Part shown: positions 44,976 to 53,849 of the stretch, piece by piece
Position numbering within the stretch: the first letter of the stretch is position 1
Layout: the number at the start of each line of letters is the position of its first letter
Assembly: GCA_963926475.1 (NCBI GenBank)
Contig: CAWUXE010000003.1
Span: forward strand, 51,067 to 115,066
Length of the DNA stretch: 64,000 nucleotides
Direction of reading: 5' to 3'
From: UBA2040 sp002384725
GTDB taxonomy: Bacteria > Bacteroidota > Bacteroidia > Flavobacteriales_D > Crocinitomicaceae
Program-made: the position numbers and the translations under genes
Notes under the pieces: model-generated
Told to the model about the DNA's origin: nothing
Databases searched by the model: none
The model's input: the letters and a program-made list of their open reading frames with translations, nothing else

Positions 44976-47144
44976 ATGCGTAAACCCTTATTTTTACTGA
45001 CTTTTCTATTATCTACAGTTATCAACGCTCAGGAAATTACTGTTGAAAAAATTTGGAAAGAATATCAATTTTTCGGGAAAGGAGTGGATGGATTTCGCTC
45101 GATGAAGGATGGAATTTCTTTCACAAAAATGGGAAACCAGGATAACTCAACTTGCATTACGAAGCATCCATTTACCAGCCCAAATGACAAAGGTATAGTT
45201 TTAGTGAATTTAAGTTCACTGAAATTAGCTGGCAAAAACTTAAGCATTGATGACTACGAGTTCAATAGTGACGAAAGCAAAATCTTGTTTTCGACAAATA
45301 CACGAAGTGTTTATCGACGTTCTTTTTATGCGGAATATTTGGTCTACGATTTAAAAACAAATCAACTCCATGCATTGGACGAGGAACGTTCTCCACAGAT
45401 GTTGGCAGAATATTCTCCTGACGGGACGAAGGTGTCTTACCTCTTCGAAAACAATCTTTATGTCAAAGAACTATCATCGGGAAAGGTGAAACAAATGACG
45501 AAAGACGGTGAAAAGAATAAAATTGTAAACGGAGGAACGGATTGGGTATACGAAGAGGAATTCGCAATCACAAAGGCATACGGATGGTCACCAGACAGCA
45601 AATACATTGCATTTTTGCGATTTGATGAAACGAACGTTCCTGCATTTACCATGACCTTTTTTTCAGAGTTATATCCTGACTTATATACCTTCAATTATCC
45701 AAAAGCGGGTGAAGATAATTCTAAGGTAACGGCACATATTGCTTGTGTGAAAAACAGAAAGTTAAAAAACATTGACATAGGTAGGTATGAATACATCCCC
45801 CGATTAAAATGGTCCAACACCGAGAACACCTTGATCGTTCAAACGATGAACCGCCACCAGAGCGAATTAAAATATCATAAAATAGTCCAAGAAGGCAAGA
45901 AATGGTCGAGCAAAGCTTTTTATACGGAGACTTCCAAAACGTACATCGATGTCGACGATAATTTATTGATATTAAAAGATGGTAAAACCATTCTCCGTAC
46001 ATCAGAAAAAGATGGTTTCAACCATATTTACGCACTTGGTTTCGATGGCGATATAAATGCTATTACATCTGGAAATTGGGACGTAATCGAATTTCTTGGG
46101 ATAGACGAAGATAAACGCAGAGTGTATTATGCATCGGCAGAGAAAGGAGCAATTCATAAAGGAATTTATGCGATTAACTTGGATGGATCAAATAAACAAT
46201 CCATCAGTTCAGAAACAGGAAGCAACGATGCTGGGTTTTCGACTGGGATGAAATTCTTCGTGAAATCTTATTCCAATGCCAACACACCAACTGTGTATTC
46301 TTTATGTGATCAAACGGGGAAGGAATTGTTCGTTTTGGAAGATAATAAATTGTTAAAAGACAAATTGAGTAAATACAAACTCGCGACTCAAGAATTCATT
46401 ACTGTAAAGGGTCACGAAGATGATTTAAATGCTTATATAATTAAACCTGTCGATTTCGATCCAGCTAAAAAGTATCCACTTTATATTCATATTTATGGAG
46501 GACCTGGCAGCAATATGGTGAGCGACGGATTTAGCGGAGCGGATTACATGTATCATCAATTGTTAGCTCAAAAAGGTTATATCGTTTTGTCGGTGGATCC
46601 AAGAGGAACAATGTATCGAGGTGCCGAATTTAAAAAATCGACCTATTTGACGCTTGGTAAACTAGAGACAGAAGATTTCATTGCTGTTGCAAAAAATATG
46701 GCGAAAGAAAATTGGATAGATGAAGGACGAATCGGAATTATGGGTTGGAGTTATGGAGGTTTCATGACATCGCTATGTTTGACCAAAGGATCAGATATAT
46801 ACAAAATGGGAATTGCGGTAGCACCTGTTACCAACTGGCGTTATTATGACAACATTTATACCGAACGCTTCATGCGCACCCCAGCTGAAAATACCGATGG
46901 CTACGACGACAATAGTCCAATTAATTTTGTGAAAGATTTGAAAGGAAATTATCTTTTGATTCATGGGTCAGGAGACGATAATGTGCATTACCAAAATACG
47001 ATGGAAATGATTACCGCTTTAGTTGCGGCAAATAAACAATTTGATCTTTTTGTTTATCCAAACAAGAACCATGGGATTTATGGAGGAAACACAAGAAACC
47101 ACTTGTTCAATATGATGTTAAATTACACCTTGGAAAACTTATAA
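44976..47144 (+). CDS. Dipeptidyl-peptidase IV-like S9 peptidase, secreted
   Basis: 722 residues, signal peptide MRKPLFLLTFLLSTVINAQ. An N-terminal beta-propeller (about 30-470) contains DWVYEEEFAITKAYGWSPD, with the Glu-Glu pair that binds the free amino terminus in DPP IV. The alpha/beta hydrolase domain has Ser592 in GWSYGGF, Asp667 in HGSGDDNVH and His699 in NKNHG. S-D-H spacing equals that of human DPP IV (32 residues between D and H). It likely removes X-Pro dipeptides from extracellular peptides. Divergent from the nuclease locus. Confidence 0.95.
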   Translation: MRKPLFLLTFLLSTVINAQEITVEKIWKEYQFFGKGVDGFRSMKDGISFTKMGNQDNSTCITKHPFTSPNDKGIVLVNLSSLKLAGKNLSIDDYEFNSDESKILFSTNTRSVYRRSFYAEYLVYDLKTNQLHALDEERSPQMLAEYSPDGTKVSYLFENNLYVKELSSGKVKQMTKDGEKNKIVNGGTDWVYEEEFAITKAYGWSPDSKYIAFLRFDETNVPAFTMTFFSELYPDLYTFNYPKAGEDNSKVTAHIACVKNRKLKNIDIGRYEYIPRLKWSNTENTLIVQTMNRHQSELKYHKIVQEGKKWSSKAFYTETSKTYIDVDDNLLILKDGKTILRTSEKDGFNHIYALGFDGDINAITSGNWDVIEFLGIDEDKRRVYYASAEKGAIHKGIYAINLDGSNKQSISSETGSNDAGFSTGMKFFVKSYSNANTPTVYSLCDQTGKELFVLEDNKLLKDKLSKYKLATQEFITVKGHEDDLNAYIIKPVDFDPAKKYPLYIHIYGGPGSNMVSDGFSGADYMYHQLLAQKGYIVLSVDPRGTMYRGAEFKKSTYLTLGKLETEDFIAVAKNMAKENWIDEGRIGIMGWSYGGFMTSLCLTKGSDIYKMGIAVAPVTNWRYYDNIYTERFMRTPAENTDGYDDNSPINFVKDLKGNYLLIHGSGDDNVHYQNTMEMITALVAANKQFDLFVYPNKNHGIYGGNTRNHLFNMMLNYTLENL

Positions 47145-47147
47145 TAT

Positions 47148-47217
47148 TTCGCTAAAAAACGAGTATTAGAATATTTCTTAAAATTCTATTGGAAATTTAA
47201 AAGAAAGTTTTAGCGAA
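47148..47217. repeat. Inverted repeat in the S9 peptidase-gltA gap
   Basis: TTCGCTAAAA (47148-47157) and TTTTAGCGAA (47208-47217) are perfect 10-bp complements separated by 50 bases, 64 bases before the gltA ATG. It may be a folded mRNA end or a paired operator. Confidence 0.5.
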
Positions 47218-47280
47218 CAGAATAGTTTGTGTAATTTAGCAAACGGTAAAAATCAACCGTAGAACACAGTACACAGCATA

Positions 47281-48567
47281 ATGAGCGAAATAGCAAAATT
47301 TGAATTAGACGGACAGGTATATGAATTTCCTGTTATCGAAGGAACTGAAAATGAAAAAGCGATAGACATTAGTTCTCTGCGTGGAAAATCAGGGTATATT
47401 ACTTTAGACCCAGGATTTAAAAACACTGGAAGTTGTCAAAGCGCAATTACATTTTTAGATGGTGAAGAAGGAATTCTCCGTTACCGTGGATATCCAATTG
47501 AACAGTTGGCAGAGAAAGCCACTTTCATAGAGGTTTCTTACCTCTTGATTTACGGTCAATTACCATCTGCAGAACAATTAAACGATTTTCGTGGCAGTAT
47601 CACAATGCACACTTTGGTGCACGAAGATATGAAGCAGTTTTTCGAAGCATATCCTGCAAAAGCTCATCCTATGGGAGTTTTGGCATCTATGGTTTGTTCG
47701 CTTTCTACTTTTTATCCTGAATCTTTAGATCCAAATCGCTCGGATGAAGATAAGGATATTACCATTCATCGTTTGTTGGCGAAATTGCCGACTTTGGCTG
47801 CTTGGTCGTATAAAAACTCTGTTCGTCATCCATTTATGTATCCTAAGAATGAATTGGACTATTGTTCCAACTTCTTGCACATGATGTTTGCGATGCCAAC
47901 TGAAGATTACTTGGCAGATCCTGTAATTGCGAAAGCATTAAATACATTATTAATACTTCACGCCGACCACGAACAAAACTGTTCTACCGCAACGACAAGA
48001 GTTGTAGGTTCATCTCGTGTGAATTTATACGCGTCAATTGCAGCTGGAATCACAGCGCTTTGGGGACCACTTCACGGTGGAGCTAACCAAGCTGTTATCG
48101 AAATGTTGGAGCAAATTCAAAATGACGGTGGTGATGTAGACAAATGGGTACTTAAAGCAAAAGACAAAGACGATTCATTCCGTTTGATGGGCTTCGGACA
48201 CAGAGTTTACAAAAACTTTGATCCAAGAGCGACTATCATTAAAAAAGAATGTGATGCTATACTTGATAAATTAGGAATCGACGATCCAATGTTGGACATC
48301 GCTAAGAAATTAGAGAAAGTTGCCTTAGAAGACGATTACTTCAAGTCACGCAATTTATACCCTAACGTAGATTTCTATTCTGGAATCATTTATAAAGCAT
48401 TGAAAATTCCAACTGAAATGTTTACTGTAATGTTTGTTCTTGGTCGTTTACCAGGATGGATTGCACAATGGAAAGAAATGATCGAAAGCGCTGAGCCTAT
48501 TGGTCGTCCACGTCAAGTTTATACAGGTGAAAATGCAAGAGATTACGTTTCTATCGAAAAAAGATAA
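47281..48567 (+). CDS. gltA: Citrate synthase (type II)
   Basis: 428 residues, first enzyme of the TCA cycle. The conserved sites are LHADHEQNCSTATTRVVGSS, GPLHGGANQAVIEML and GFGHRVYKNFDPRATIIKK, covering the two catalytic His and the Asp. The N-terminal beta segment (KFELDGQVYEFPVIEG) is that of type II GltA enzymes. It is monocistronic with a strong bidirectional terminator. Aconitase, the next enzyme in the cycle, lies 8 kb downstream on the other strand. Confidence 0.97.
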   Translation: MSEIAKFELDGQVYEFPVIEGTENEKAIDISSLRGKSGYITLDPGFKNTGSCQSAITFLDGEEGILRYRGYPIEQLAEKATFIEVSYLLIYGQLPSAEQLNDFRGSITMHTLVHEDMKQFFEAYPAKAHPMGVLASMVCSLSTFYPESLDPNRSDEDKDITIHRLLAKLPTLAAWSYKNSVRHPFMYPKNELDYCSNFLHMMFAMPTEDYLADPVIAKALNTLLILHADHEQNCSTATTRVVGSSRVNLYASIAAGITALWGPLHGGANQAVIEMLEQIQNDGGDVDKWVLKAKDKDDSFRLMGFGHRVYKNFDPRATIIKKECDAILDKLGIDDPMLDIAKKLEKVALEDDYFKSRNLYPNVDFYSGIIYKALKIPTEMFTVMFVLGRLPGWIAQWKEMIESAEPIGRPRQVYTGENARDYVSIEKR

Positions 48568-48618
48568 AATTAATTGAGATTTACGAATTCTTGAAATACG
48601 AATTCGTATGATATTGAA

Positions 48619-48652
48619 AATCTCCTTTTGCAATGCAAAAGGAGATTTTTTT
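48619..48652. terminator. Bidirectional terminator between gltA and the SulP gene
   Basis: AATCTCCTTTTGC (48619-48631) and GCAAAAGGAGATT (48635-48647) form a perfect 13-bp stem with a 3-base loop, T run on the plus side and A run on the other. It serves both convergent genes. Confidence 0.9.
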
Positions 48653-48673
48653 GTTTGACATGAATATTTTATC

Positions 48674-50878
48674 TTACCACAACAAAGCTCTCAAGTCCTG
48701 AGAGAAACGAATCATCTTATTATATTCATCGAGCCTTGCCAATCGCATTTGATCATTGAAAATAAGAATCGCTTCGCCATTACTTTCGATATGGTGAATA
48801 TCACTTTCCTCAATTAACTCTTTCAGTTTTTCATTTAAGAATGTGCTCATCTCTTCTTCGTCCTCCACCTTTACTTTAAACTTATCCGAGAAATCCGTGT
48901 ATTTGACATAGTCAATATCCTTATGAGCAGTCAATCGATCGAGATATTTGTCTAAAATATCCCTTTTCTCTATTGTAAACTTGGGAATTGGAAAGGGTAG
49001 TCTGATGCATTCAACAGTTGTTTTGTATTCCTCCAGTGCCAAATATGCACCTTCATCGAAAGTGACATCAGAAATTTCCCAGTGCATATCATTGTCCTCG
49101 CCTGAAATACTATTTGATTTGTATTCAATTGGACGTGATTTGAAAAAATAGAAAGACTCAAAATAATGATCTAGTAAACGTTCATGGACAAAATCCCAAC
49201 CGTGCTCTTCCGAAAGTTTTTGAATCTCCCTTTCCCTCACTGTCCATTTATGCGTCGGTTCTTTCGTGAAGATTCTCATGGCGAGCTTGTGCCTAGATGA
49301 GGAAACATGCTCATCCAATCCAAATATGGTTAAAGATCCACCATTATTTTCATGCATCCGCTGGTAATCGTAAGTCAATTCCAAAATGGATAAATCCACT
49401 AATCGAACCCCTGAAAAATCAACTTTCACTTCACTTCCAGGCGGAATATCTCCGAGTAACTTATCAATTTTCATCGTCCCAAGAAAATTGGCAATACCAC
49501 GAACTTTCAAGATATAATAACCACTTGAGGTAGATGTTAAATTGGTTCCCGATTTTAAAATCATTTTAAAAAAGTTTTGATAACTAACTTTTGCAAGAAG
49601 AAAATGAATAATCAAAGCCAATAACATTCCACCTAAAATTCCCCAAAGTAGACCAAAGAAAATCGTTAGCATTAAAGTGGTTATAAAGAAAATGAGTTGT
49701 TCAACTCCTTGTTTATAGACTTGTTTGAATACGCGCGGTGATGCCAATTTGAAACCATTGTATACCAAAAGTACGGCAAGAGCCGCCAATGGAACTTGTT
49801 GAATAACTGGCGCAAGGAGGAAAATAAAAAGTAAAAGCAAAGCTCCATGGTAGAAATTAGACCATTTGGTCTTCGCGTGATTGTTCACATTCACTGTACT
49901 CCGAACGATAACCGCAACAATCGGAAGTCCACCCAAAGCTCCTGCAACCATAGTACCTATGCCAACACCTATTAAATCTTTGTTGAGATTCGTTCTTCTT
50001 TTATATGGATCTAATTTGTCAATAGCCTTACTACTCGCCAAGGTGATAATTGAAGCAACAATTGTAATTGAAACTACCGCCATCCAAAAATTTAGTGTAC
50101 CAACTTTAGCAAAGTTTGGATGTATAATGGCATCCCATAAATTGTCTGGAATACGCACCAAAAGATTAGGACCTACATCGTACGAATTTCCGAAGAGTTC
50201 CATCGTATGGAAGTCGAAAAAATTAAAAGCGTAGACCAATGGAATTGCTAAAACCAAAACCCAAATTGGTGCAGGAAGAAAATGAAATAATTTATAACTG
50301 ATTTTCGAATGCCAAACGAGTAATATTAAACCTATAAGAGAGATTAGAGCAACAAAGGGATTTATTTCGTTAAAATGAGTAACAACAGCAAGTAAATCCT
50401 CTACGGTACTTGACGAGCTAATTTCAGTGCCCAAAGCCAAATGAATTTGTTTCGCAACAATAATAACACCTATTCCTGCCAAAATTCCTCGGATGACTGT
50501 TGGGTGAAAAATATCCGCAAATCTACCCCACTTTAGAATACCTAAAACAACTTGTATGGCACCCGCAACCATAAATGCCGCCAAAGTATAATTTATAGCT
50601 TGACCCGTTCCATCATTCAACGAAGCAATAGAAACGAGTGTTACGGCAATTAATCCTGCTGCGGGCCCATTTATCGTTAAATGACTGCCGCGAAACAGCG
50701 TTGTAACGATACCGCCAATAATAGCAGATGTTATACCGGCCATGGGTTCTACGCCGGATGCTAATGCAATTCCTAATCCTAAGGGCAATGCAACGAGTGA
50801 AACACTAATTGCAGCGAGTAAATCACTTTGCCAATTTTCTACTAATCCTTTAAATCCTGTTTTGGGTATAATTTGCAT
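48674..50878 (-). CDS. SulP-family anion transporter with STAS domain and extra C-terminal region
   Basis: 734 residues. The N-terminal ~400 residues contain about 12-14 membrane helices with SulP features: LPLGLGIALASGVEPMAGIT, GLPIVAVIVRSTVNVNNHAKTKWSN and HLTINGPAAGLIAVTLVSI. A STAS domain follows at about 430-520 (SGYYILKVRGIANFLG, KVDFSGVRLVDLSILE). Beyond it are ~210 residues absent from minimal SulPs, with HWEISDVTFDEGAYLALEEY and a closing SNGEAILIFNDQMR. Substrate could be sulfate, bicarbonate or another anion. Confidence 0.92.
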   Translation of the reverse strand: MQIIPKTGFKGLVENWQSDLLAAISVSLVALPLGLGIALASGVEPMAGITSAIIGGIVTTLFRGSHLTINGPAAGLIAVTLVSIASLNDGTGQAINYTLAAFMVAGAIQVVLGILKWGRFADIFHPTVIRGILAGIGVIIVAKQIHLALGTEISSSSTVEDLLAVVTHFNEINPFVALISLIGLILLVWHSKISYKLFHFLPAPIWVLVLAIPLVYAFNFFDFHTMELFGNSYDVGPNLLVRIPDNLWDAIIHPNFAKVGTLNFWMAVVSITIVASIITLASSKAIDKLDPYKRRTNLNKDLIGVGIGTMVAGALGGLPIVAVIVRSTVNVNNHAKTKWSNFYHGALLLLFIFLLAPVIQQVPLAALAVLLVYNGFKLASPRVFKQVYKQGVEQLIFFITTLMLTIFFGLLWGILGGMLLALIIHFLLAKVSYQNFFKMILKSGTNLTSTSSGYYILKVRGIANFLGTMKIDKLLGDIPPGSEVKVDFSGVRLVDLSILELTYDYQRMHENNGGSLTIFGLDEHVSSSRHKLAMRIFTKEPTHKWTVREREIQKLSEEHGWDFVHERLLDHYFESFYFFKSRPIEYKSNSISGEDNDMHWEISDVTFDEGAYLALEEYKTTVECIRLPFPIPKFTIEKRDILDKYLDRLTAHKDIDYVKYTDFSDKFKVKVEDEEEMSTFLNEKLKELIEESDIHHIESNGEAILIFNDQMRLARLDEYNKMIRFSQDLRALLW

Positions 50879-51005
50879 GAATGAATTTCTCTAGCTTTTG
50901 CCTTTTCTTTACGAAAGGACTAAAAATAGTCATTTTTTTAACAACGCTTTAAACTGTTACTGGGCTTAAGATTGATCTAATCAAAACTAAAGGATGACAA
51001 AATCC

Positions 51006-52145
51006 TTATTCCGTTTTATCCAATTCCTTTTTAAATTTCGCTTTGTCGAATGCTTTTTCGTTAATCCCATCTGAGAAATAACGAACATTCCCATTCCATA
51101 AATAAACGACACCTGGTGTATCTCTTGAAAAATCAATTATTTTCCAAAAATCGGCAACGGAAGCCACACTATACGAATAGGTTCTTCCTGCTTTTTCGAA
51201 AAACTCAGGAATCAACTCTGGTCCTTCATCCATGAAAACGATATGCACGGGTGGGAAATTCGGATCCTTCACTCTCATTTGGGTCAACTCCTTTGCGGTT
51301 TCTTGACAATGCTCGCATCCTGGTGCAAAAAGGCAAAGTATTTTCTTTCCGTCGTCAATTTTAATCCCTGGCGGAATGTAGCTCGTGAAAGCACTGAATT
51401 TTGAAGCTACCTTTTTCGGTCCTTTCGGTTTTTCGGATTCTTTTACCTCCGGGTCCTTCTCAATTGTTTTTTTATCATCAGCGGCAGGTTTTCCATTGTC
51501 AACAACTGATTTTTTTGTAGGATTTATCGTCGGCACTGTATCAACACCAGGAATGGGCTCAGGATTTAAAAAGTCATCGTTAACCGCACCATTTACTGGC
51601 ACATCCGAATTTATTTTAGATAATTGAATTGGGAAAGCGGCAAATAATCCCAATGCAAAAGCGAGGTAAAAGATGATTAAAGTCGCAAAATTCTTTCTAT
51701 TTCCGGGACTCGGCAATAATTTATACAACCAAACAAGAAGTCCAATAGCAAAGAGATTTTTGAATAGAGCTTCGAACGGAGTCATTTTTATTAGTTCACC
51801 AAAACAACCGCAATTTCCTCCATCCATTCCATTTTGAGAAATATCGTAGCTCAATTGAACACAAAAAACGGCAAGCAAAAGAATTGCTACTGGAATCACA
51901 AAACGTTTTAAGTAATACGGGAAAAGAATGGCCAATCCGATAGCAAACTCAGCTCCAATTAAAAACCGGGAGAAATAAGGTGCAACCCCATCTGAGAATC
52001 CCATTGGTAAAAGTTGTTTGGCTTCAAAACTACCTAAGGCCACCATGGGATTTGCATGCCACAATTTAGCAACAGCAGATAGAAGAAACAAGAACGCAAT
52101 GGTGATGCGGATTGTCCAAGGGAGATATTTCTTAATTTTATTCAT
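51006..52145 (-). CDS. DoxX/MauE-type membrane protein fused to thioredoxin-like domain (BT_3928-like)
   Basis: 379 residues. Residues about 8-170 contain four or five membrane helices of the DoxX/MauE type (TIRITIAFLFLLSAVAKLWH) with the loop GGNCGCFGEL, whose Cys pair is typical of redox-associated MauE proteins. A Pro/Lys-rich linker (about 185-240) leads to a thioredoxin-like domain with LCLFAPGCEHCQETAKEL (C-E-H-C active site). It matches the Bacteroidota BT_3928 architecture. Likely passes electrons across the inner membrane to periplasmic thiols; the partner is unknown. Confidence 0.88.
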   Translation of the reverse strand: MNKIKKYLPWTIRITIAFLFLLSAVAKLWHANPMVALGSFEAKQLLPMGFSDGVAPYFSRFLIGAEFAIGLAILFPYYLKRFVIPVAILLLAVFCVQLSYDISQNGMDGGNCGCFGELIKMTPFEALFKNLFAIGLLVWLYKLLPSPGNRKNFATLIIFYLAFALGLFAAFPIQLSKINSDVPVNGAVNDDFLNPEPIPGVDTVPTINPTKKSVVDNGKPAADDKKTIEKDPEVKESEKPKGPKKVASKFSAFTSYIPPGIKIDDGKKILCLFAPGCEHCQETAKELTQMRVKDPNFPPVHIVFMDEGPELIPEFFEKAGRTYSYSVASVADFWKIIDFSRDTPGVVYLWNGNVRYFSDGINEKAFDKAKFKKELDKTE

Positions 52146-52285
52146 ACTTTTGAATTTGCTATAAATTTACGGAACGTAGAGTTAGAATTTTCAAGACTAA
52201 CAGTTCTTTAACAGGTGACAAATCTAATCAGAATGAGTGAAAATAAATAATACAACTTTTCGTTCATTTCAATATCTTTAAACCA

Positions 52286-52530
52286 ATGTATTACAAGATA
52301 ATTCAATTGCGCTTCGCGAACTTCTGGGTCAAGAAATTGGCGTGAAAATTCAAAAAGAAAAGTTTTTAGATTTTATTAAAGCCGAAAATTCCTGTTGGCC
52401 AGCTGTCTTGTTTAACTTAAGATTGGAGCTCCATGAAACAGAAGAAAATGGATTGTTGTTGAAAATCAAAAGTTATGTAAGTTGTGTGGCTGGAAGAGTG
52501 AACAAAATGACCATTACAGCGCACGAATAG
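52286..52530 (+). pseudogene. Small ORF, probably frameshifted after its start
   Basis: A 62-codon frame starting at GTG 52342 (VKIQKEKFLDFIKAENSCWP) ends at TAG 52528. The same frame is open upstream and reads LQDNSIALRELLGQEIG, but has no start. An ATG at 52286 lies one base out of frame: inserting a base after it would give M-V-L-Q-D-N. A 1-base deletion next to the start codon is the simplest reading. Family not recognised; a GTG-started 62-residue protein is the alternative. Confidence 0.35.
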
Positions 52531-52627
52531 AACAAGTTATTTCGTTTGATGCATGGTTGAAAATATTTTAGAACAATTTTCGTTAAAATCATAACAACTA
52601 AGTTTCAATCGTTTAACCAAACTCAAC

Positions 52628-53176
52628 ATGCGGATAGCGTATCTACTTTTTATTCCCGTTTTGTTCGGATTCATCTCCGCCCCGGCTGATCGATCTATCG
52701 ACCCTGAAGAATTTGACGTTCAGTTTTTGGAACAATTGGTTCATGATAAGATAAACGAACTCCGAATTCAAAAAAAACGAATACCCCTTATTTCCGATTC
52801 TATTCTATATGTTTCGGCGCAAGACCACAGCGCGTATTTGATAAAACTTGGTAAACTATCTCATTTGCAAAGTGGCGATAAATCCATGAAAACACCACAG
52901 GATAGAGCTGAGTACTATGGAATAGAGGGATATTGGGTTGGAGAAAATATACTTTATTCCTATTATAATTCCAATGTGGACAACGGTAAAAATGGTCAGT
53001 TCAAAACCTATACCTATGAAATTCTGGCTGAAGCAATTCTGCATTCGTGGAAAACCTCTAGTTCTCATTTGGCAAATATCCTGAATCCAGAATACACCCT
53101 TTCAGGATTGGCCTTAGCCGTCGATTTCGAAACCAAGCGAGTATACGTTTGTCAAGATTTTGCCAAGGCGAAATAA
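52628..53176 (+). CDS. CAP-domain (SCP/PR-1-like) secreted protein
   Basis: 182 residues with a signal-like start (MRIAYLLFIPVLFGFISAP). The CAP fold is shown by LVHDKINELRIQKKRIPLI (helix 1), SAQDHSAYLIKLGKLSHLQ (His of the pocket), GENILYS and SWKTSSSHLANILNPEYTLSGLAL (second His in H-L-A-N-I). Bacterial CAP proteins are extracellular, roles mostly unknown. It ends 32 bases before the GNAT gene start at 53209, so the two may be co-transcribed. Confidence 0.9.
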   Translation: MRIAYLLFIPVLFGFISAPADRSIDPEEFDVQFLEQLVHDKINELRIQKKRIPLISDSILYVSAQDHSAYLIKLGKLSHLQSGDKSMKTPQDRAEYYGIEGYWVGENILYSYYNSNVDNGKNGQFKTYTYEILAEAILHSWKTSSSHLANILNPEYTLSGLALAVDFETKRVYVCQDFAKAK

Positions 53177-53208
53177 GTCCTTATTTTCGAAATCGAAAAT
53201 TAATAGAA

Positions 53209-53724
53209 ATGCATTCGATTCGCAGAGCCGACAATTCCGATTCTCAGATTATCGCTCAATTGGGCCGAAAAACCTTCGTTGAATCACACGGACATAGCGC
53301 CAGCGAAAAATCAATCTCAAACTTTTTGGAGAGAAACTATACTAAAGAAGCTCTGGCAATTGAATTAATCAATCCTAAATTTATTTATTTCATTATAGAA
53401 TTTGATAAAACGCCTGTTGGATTTTCAAAAATCATTCTGAATACTGAGCATATTTTAGTGGAAGAGAAATCGATTTCTCTTTTGGATAGAATTTACTTGC
53501 TTGAGGAGTATCATGATAAAAAATTGGGTTGGATATTATTTCAACATTTGGTCGAATTTACAACCGCAAAAAATCAGAAAGGCATGTGGTTACATACATG
53601 GATTGAGAACAAAAAAGCGATAATATTTTACAAAAAAGCAGGGTTTCAGATTATAGGTAGTTATGATTACAACATAGATGAAACGCATTCTAACCCAAAT
53701 CACGTGATGCACATGAAGTATTAG
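53209..53724 (+). CDS. GNAT-family N-acetyltransferase
   Basis: 171 residues from ATG 53209. An in-frame start at 53149 would lie inside the CAP gene. The N-terminal MHSIRRADNSDSQIIAQLGR is the usual GNAT opening, with a VESHGHSASEKSISNFLERNY loop. The acetyl-CoA loop reads EEYHDKKLGWILFQHLVEF, a relaxed Q/R-x-x-G-x-G/A. The final GNAT signature is IENKKAIIFYKKAGFQIIGSYDY. The substrate is unknown. Confidence 0.88.
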   Translation: MHSIRRADNSDSQIIAQLGRKTFVESHGHSASEKSISNFLERNYTKEALAIELINPKFIYFIIEFDKTPVGFSKIILNTEHILVEEKSISLLDRIYLLEEYHDKKLGWILFQHLVEFTTAKNQKGMWLHTWIENKKAIIFYKKAGFQIIGSYDYNIDETHSNPNHVMHMKY

Positions 53725-53849
53725 TTATTAATGAGTTAAACGATTCAATTGACTTATATCCTCCTTTAATAGACATGTAGAATTCTTTTAAAAGTTATAT
53801 CGACTATGTAGAAGATTATCATTAACTTGATTTCTTAAATAACTACATT

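Noticed and set aside
49881..50234. 117-codon plus-strand ORF inside the SulP gene
   Set aside because: Antisense shadow of transmembrane-helix codons. No independent support.
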